DNA of 64,000 nucleotides from JAWSVE01 sp050789445 (GTDB lineage Bacteria > Pseudomonadota > Gammaproteobacteria > Pseudomonadales > Cellvibrionaceae). The DNA lies in NCBI GenBank assembly GCA_050789445.1, contig JAILXR010000001.1, forward strand, positions 496,001-560,000. Direction: 5' to 3'. The notes beneath the pieces are model-generated. The model had not been told where the DNA came from, ran no database searches, and saw nothing but the letters and a program-made list of their open reading frames with translations. The translations under genes were made by a program, and so were the position numbers. Shown piece by piece: positions 61,168 through 64,000 of the stretch; position 1 is the first letter of the stretch; the number at the start of each line of letters is the position of its first letter.

Positions 61168-61356
61168 ATGGGCGACAAAACAACCAGCTTTGTTAGTTAT
61201 GTGATGGCCTGTTTTACCGCGATAGCGGGTCTTTCGATTAACGAATGGATGATGATTTTCGGAATAGCCACCTGGGTTATTTCATACTGGACAAACCTAT
61301 ACTTTAAAAAGAAACATTTGTTATTAGCACAAGAAAAACAAAAACAAAATTTATAA
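61168..61356 (+). CDS. HP1-family phage holin
   Basis: A 62-residue protein with two hydrophobic helices (FVSYVMACFTAIAGLSI and WMMIFGIATWVISYWTNLYF) and a basic tail KKKHLLLAQEKQKQN, the layout of HP1 Orf holins. It begins nine bases after the previous gene. It should make the membrane lesion that lets the lysin reach the cell wall. Confidence 0.82.
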   Translation: MGDKTTSFVSYVMACFTAIAGLSINEWMMIFGIATWVISYWTNLYFKKKHLLLAQEKQKQNL

Positions 61357-61387
61357 TCATTAAGTTCACATTAACGAGGTATTACCC

Positions 61388-61699
61388 GTGGCAGATAAAA
61401 CAAAAGACGAAAGCGCAAGAGAATTTACATTAGAAACTAAAAGTTCTGGCGATATTAGTTTTACAATTACCGATCAAGATTATATTAATTTCACGAACCG
61501 AACTACCCCGAATGAAAAATATGAACCCATGCACAATTTTTTAATCGATACCGTCAACGAAAAAGACAAAGAAGTTTTGAAAGGGTTAATTAAAAGCAGC
61601 CCTGCAACGGTTTCTCTTTTTGCCGGTGAGTTGATATCTGCTTACATGCCAGACTTAGGCGTTAAAGCAAAAAAGCACAAGAGCGCTGCGAGCAAATAA
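61388..61699 (+). CDS. Phage tail assembly chaperone, zero-frame form (P2 gpE-like)
   Basis: A 103-residue protein: ADKTKDESAREFTLETKSSGDISFTITDQDYINFTN, then the NTVNEKDKEVLKGLI-type helix. A phage tail assembly chaperone by position, directly before the tape measure. It contains a slippery heptamer at 61669-61675, seven codons before its stop, which allows a longer -1 product. Confidence 0.85.
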   Translation: MADKTKDESAREFTLETKSSGDISFTITDQDYINFTNRTTPNEKYEPMHNFLIDTVNEKDKEVLKGLIKSSPATVSLFAGELISAYMPDLGVKAKKHKSAASK

Positions 61700-61860
61700 A
61701 TAATAACAGTTTTGAACAATTGAACATGCTGGTAAAAAAACATTTGCCAGGCGAACCCCTTACTAATGATTCGCGGGGCGAAGCGTTGTGGCTAGAAACG
61801 CATTACTGGGAACAAATGTCGAACGCTATCGCTAACGGAATTAACAAAGCGTTTAAATAA
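61388..61860 (+). CDS. Phage tail assembly chaperone, -1 frameshift fusion (P2 gpE+E'-like)
   Basis: At A AAA AAG (61669-61675) a -1 slip leads into a frame that stays open to TAA at 61858. The fusion would have 157 residues, 96 from the upper frame and 61 from the lower one. The added part (LNMLVKKHLPGEPLTNDSRGEALWLETHYWEQMSNAIANGINKAF) looks like a real protein, and it could also start at ATG 61726. P2 makes a gpE+E' fusion in the same place and its ratio to gpE is needed for tails. The efficiency here is unknown. I saw no strong downstream pseudoknot. Confidence 0.78.
61669..61675 (+). promoter_or_regulatory. Slippery site of the tail chaperone frameshift
   Basis: A AAA AAG in phase with the zero frame (codons AAA at 61670 and AAG at 61673). 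Slipping by -1 gives AAA AAA, then GCA CAA. It is the same heptamer as in dnaX at 14196. Confidence 0.8.
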
Positions 61861-61880
61861 TTGATTTTGACGGGTTATTA

Positions 61881-63851
61881 ATGAGTAGCAAAGCCATACA
61901 ACAAATTTATTTTATTGCAGAGCTTGCCGATAAGGTTTCAGGCCCAGCCGATAAAATTACCGGCAAACTGCACAACATGACGACGCTAGCGACTGACGGT
62001 TTTAAATCGGTTGTTGCTGGCGGCGCTGGTTTGATCGGTGTTAGTTATGCGTTGAATGCTTTGTTATCACCGGCGCGGGAAATGAATAGGGTTTTAGGTG
62101 AAGTTGAAAGTTTAGAAGTTCATAACGACGCTTTAAAGCATTTAGAAAAAACCGCGTTGTCTTTCTCTACTCGATACGGTGAAAGCGCTCAAGATTTTGT
62201 TAGATCATCATACGATATTCAAAGCGCTATCGGTGGCCTAGTTAACGACGAATTAGCCGTTTTTACGTTAGCTAGTAATGTATTAGCGAAAGGCACAAAA
62301 GCCGACGCAGCAACGATCACCGATTACATGGGCACCATGTACGGCATTTTCAAAAACAGCGCCGACAAAATGGGAAAAGCTCAATGGGTTGAAATGCTCA
62401 CAGGCCAAACCGCCGCCGCTGTACAAATGTTTAAAACCGATGGCTCTAAAATGAGCACGGCTTTTAAATCGATTGGTGCCGACGCTACAACGCATGGCAT
62501 CGCCATTAATGAACAAATAGCCATATTGGGAAAATTGCAAACCACAATGGGCGGCGGCGAAGCCGGTACAAAATACCGTGCATTTTTATCGGGTGCGTTT
62601 AAAGCACAAGACGCTCTAGGGCTTAAATTTACTGACAGTAACGACCGTTTGTTACCAATGATCGATATTTTAAACGCCATCCGTGGAAAGTTTGGCGACC
62701 TAGATAAAGCTTCAGATTTAAACGTCATAGAAAAAGCATTTGGCACCAAAGAGGCGTTAGGTTTAATCACTTTGTTATCAGCAGATACGCAAGGTTTAGC
62801 GGACAACATTAACCAGCTAGGAAACGTTAAAGGCATGGAGAAAGCCTTGAAGATGGCCGACGCGATGACCGACCCGCTCGACCGTTGGAGCGCGGGAATT
62901 AATGCGGTGACGGTTAAAATTGGCCGTGGAATGTTGCCAGTACTTGACCCGCTTTTGGTGTCGCTTACTGAGGGTGCCGACAATATTTTACGCTGGACTG
63001 AATTATTCCCGAATTTAACGTCAATGTTTTCTAAAGCTATTTTAACGTTATTTGGTTTGATTGCTGTTATCTCTTCTTTTGCGGTTGTTGCAGGCTTAAC
63101 CAAGCTAGCTATAGCCGGTTGGCATGGCCTTACCATAATCGCGATTGCTGTTCAAAAAATATTTGCTTTTACCGTTGGTGCTTCTCGCGTCGCTTTATTT
63201 TTATTTCAACTATCGCTTTTTCTGGGTGGTGTTGCGCTTAGTTCGCTTGCCGCTGGAACGATGGCGGCGGGTGCGGCTGTATGGACGTTTACAGCGGCGC
63301 TGTTAGCTAATCCGATAACGTGGGTCGTTATAGGTGTTGTTGCGTTAATCGCCGCTCTTGTCGCCTTGGTGGTGTACTGGGACGAGGTAACGGCGGCGGT
63401 TCATAAATTTGGAACTATGGCTATTGATTGGATCGTTAAAAAATGGAAATGGTTTGAAGATGTGATAGGCAACAACCAATTTTTATCCGCTGTTTTTGCT
63501 CCCTTTCAATTGGGCATTGATGCGGTTAAGGCTTATTTTCATTTTGCCGGTAAAGGAATTGACTGGTTAATGAGCAAGATTAATTTAATACCTGGTATCG
63601 ATATCGGCGGAAGCACGAACGCTGGCGTCGATATTGAAGGGAAGTTAGCCGCCGAACGCGAAAGTATTCGCGTAGCAGCGCCTAGCCTGCAATCTAATAA
63701 TCTTTCTAGTTTACCGGTTGGTGGTTTACAACAAAAAATAACTAACGCTAACAGCCAAAAATCGATGCACATTGAAAAAGTAGAAATGAATACGGTTTCA
63801 CCAACGGACGCTTTTGACTTTTTTGATAATTTAGAAATGGCGGCTGGGTAA
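61881..63851 (+). CDS. Phage tail tape measure protein
   Basis: A 656-residue protein with the TMP signature early on: IQQIYFIAELADKVSGPADKI, LARSSYDIQSAI-type motif (here DFVRSSYDIQSAIGGL) and YMGTMYGIF, then the long helical region and two hydrophobic clusters (about 385-440 and 440-500, FGLIAVISSFAVVAGLTKLAI and IGVVALIAALVALVVYW). Its length is compatible with a short tail of about 100 nm. It follows the chaperone genes and overlaps the next gene's start. Confidence 0.92.
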   Translation: MSSKAIQQIYFIAELADKVSGPADKITGKLHNMTTLATDGFKSVVAGGAGLIGVSYALNALLSPAREMNRVLGEVESLEVHNDALKHLEKTALSFSTRYGESAQDFVRSSYDIQSAIGGLVNDELAVFTLASNVLAKGTKADAATITDYMGTMYGIFKNSADKMGKAQWVEMLTGQTAAAVQMFKTDGSKMSTAFKSIGADATTHGIAINEQIAILGKLQTTMGGGEAGTKYRAFLSGAFKAQDALGLKFTDSNDRLLPMIDILNAIRGKFGDLDKASDLNVIEKAFGTKEALGLITLLSADTQGLADNINQLGNVKGMEKALKMADAMTDPLDRWSAGINAVTVKIGRGMLPVLDPLLVSLTEGADNILRWTELFPNLTSMFSKAILTLFGLIAVISSFAVVAGLTKLAIAGWHGLTIIAIAVQKIFAFTVGASRVALFLFQLSLFLGGVALSSLAAGTMAAGAAVWTFTAALLANPITWVVIGVVALIAALVALVVYWDEVTAAVHKFGTMAIDWIVKKWKWFEDVIGNNQFLSAVFAPFQLGIDAVKAYFHFAGKGIDWLMSKINLIPGIDIGGSTNAGVDIEGKLAAERESIRVAAPSLQSNNLSSLPVGGLQQKITNANSQKSMHIEKVEMNTVSPTDAFDFFDNLEMAAG

Positions 63852-64000
63852 TGTCCGAATACATTGATTTATTAATTACTGACGGCGATTTAACGCTTGA
63901 TGCTTACGGCGAACCTATAACGATTGACCAGCGCGCAAGCATTGCCCAAGACGTTAAACATTTGATTATTGAAAGTGGATTGCTGATTGATATGTTAGCC
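63851..64000 (+). CDS. DUF2590 family phage protein, cut by the window end
   Basis: At least 50 residues, opening MSEYIDLLITDGDLTLDAYGEPITIDQRASIAQDVKHLIIESGLL, the start of the DUF2590 family of HP1-like phages, probably a baseplate component. The start codon overlaps the tape measure stop (TAATG). The rest is beyond the window. Confidence 0.85.
   Translation, partial: MSEYIDLLITDGDLTLDAYGEPITIDQRASIAQDVKHLIIESGLLIDMLA

Larger units (their letters stand above)
42028..64000. mobile_element. HP1/P2-type prophage integrated next to tRNA-Ala, left part
   Basis: From the tRNA-Ala 3' end the order is: integrase, repressor, Cox-like regulator, replication genes, Ogr-like activator, portal, terminase, scaffold, capsid, terminase small subunit, L, R and S homologues, sheath, tube, lysis, tail chaperone, tape measure and a DUF2590-type gene. 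This is the gene plan of HP1/K139-like phages (P2 relatives), with portal and terminase on one strand and scaffold onwards on the other. The right boundary, attR and the tail-fibre genes are beyond the window. No genes are visibly broken, so the prophage could be functional. Confidence 0.92.

Noticed and set aside
1..64000. CRISPR arrays and insertion sequences
   Set aside because: I saw no regularly spaced direct repeats with variable spacers and no transposase gene or IS ends. The only tandem arrays are the tRNA-Ser repeats and the prophage repeat cluster.

Overview
The window is chromosomal DNA of an AT-rich, Gram-negative gammaproteobacterium, most likely a marine Oceanospirillales-like species. 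The evidence is type II QueF, the YcgL/YcgN/RNase D cluster, IHF next to PheT, an HrpA-type helicase, MlaA, a trimeric-type porin, an HsbR/HsbA-like regulatory pair and a short 4.5S RNA. The placement is an inference from gene content; no 16S rRNA is present. About two thirds (1-42027) is host backbone and the rest (about 42028 to the window end) is the left part of an HP1/P2-type prophage integrated beside tRNA-Ala.

Backbone, left to right: the 3' end of pheT, ihfA and a MerR-like gene; tRNA-Pro(GGG); a Na/Pi cotransporter; a periplasmic TPR protein; a small heat-shock gene with a sigma32-type promoter and a ROSE-like RNA thermometer; the yadGH ABC exporter; queF; a membrane adenylate cyclase; tRNA-Ser(GGA) followed by three tandem copies of a repeat that contains the tRNA 3' end; a duplicated PTPS-fold (QueD-like) gene; the 4.5S RNA; dnaX (with an intact gamma/tau frameshift signal)-ebfC-recR; a run of small genes with rnd, ycgL and ycgN; a membrane VWA protein, a MoxR ATPase and a CoxE-like VWA protein; hrpA; ldhA; an alpha/beta hydrolase with Asp at the nucleophile position; the hvfABC copper-binding RiPP operon; a porin; mlaA; a PilZ protein; an HsbR/HsbA-like phosphatase and anti-anti-sigma pair; dusA; gltX; tRNA-Ala(GGC).

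Prophage: integrase and CI-type repressor on the minus strand, then a Cox-like regulator and a Toprim primase-helicase in place of the P2-type gpA nickase. A cluster of about twelve GTTAGG-type repeats follows (a candidate replication origin), then small early genes including SSB. An Ogr-like activator, portal and terminase lie on the minus strand. Scaffold, capsid, terminase small subunit, head completion, tail completion R and S, sheath and tube lie on the plus strand. A lysis module with an unusual SAGC-motif candidate lysin and two holin-like proteins comes next, then a tail assembly chaperone with a -1 frameshift site, the tape measure and the start of a DUF2590-type gene. The gene order is that of HP1/K139-like phages. 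The right half of the prophage, with baseplate, fibres and attR, is outside the window.

The observations I would follow first are the hvfABC operon with an ECF-type promoter, the ROSE-like thermometer, the tRNA-Ser 3'-end tandem repeats, the prophage iteron cluster with its Toprim replication gene, the two programmed -1 frameshift sites, the PTPS duplication with split active-site residues, and the atypical lysin.
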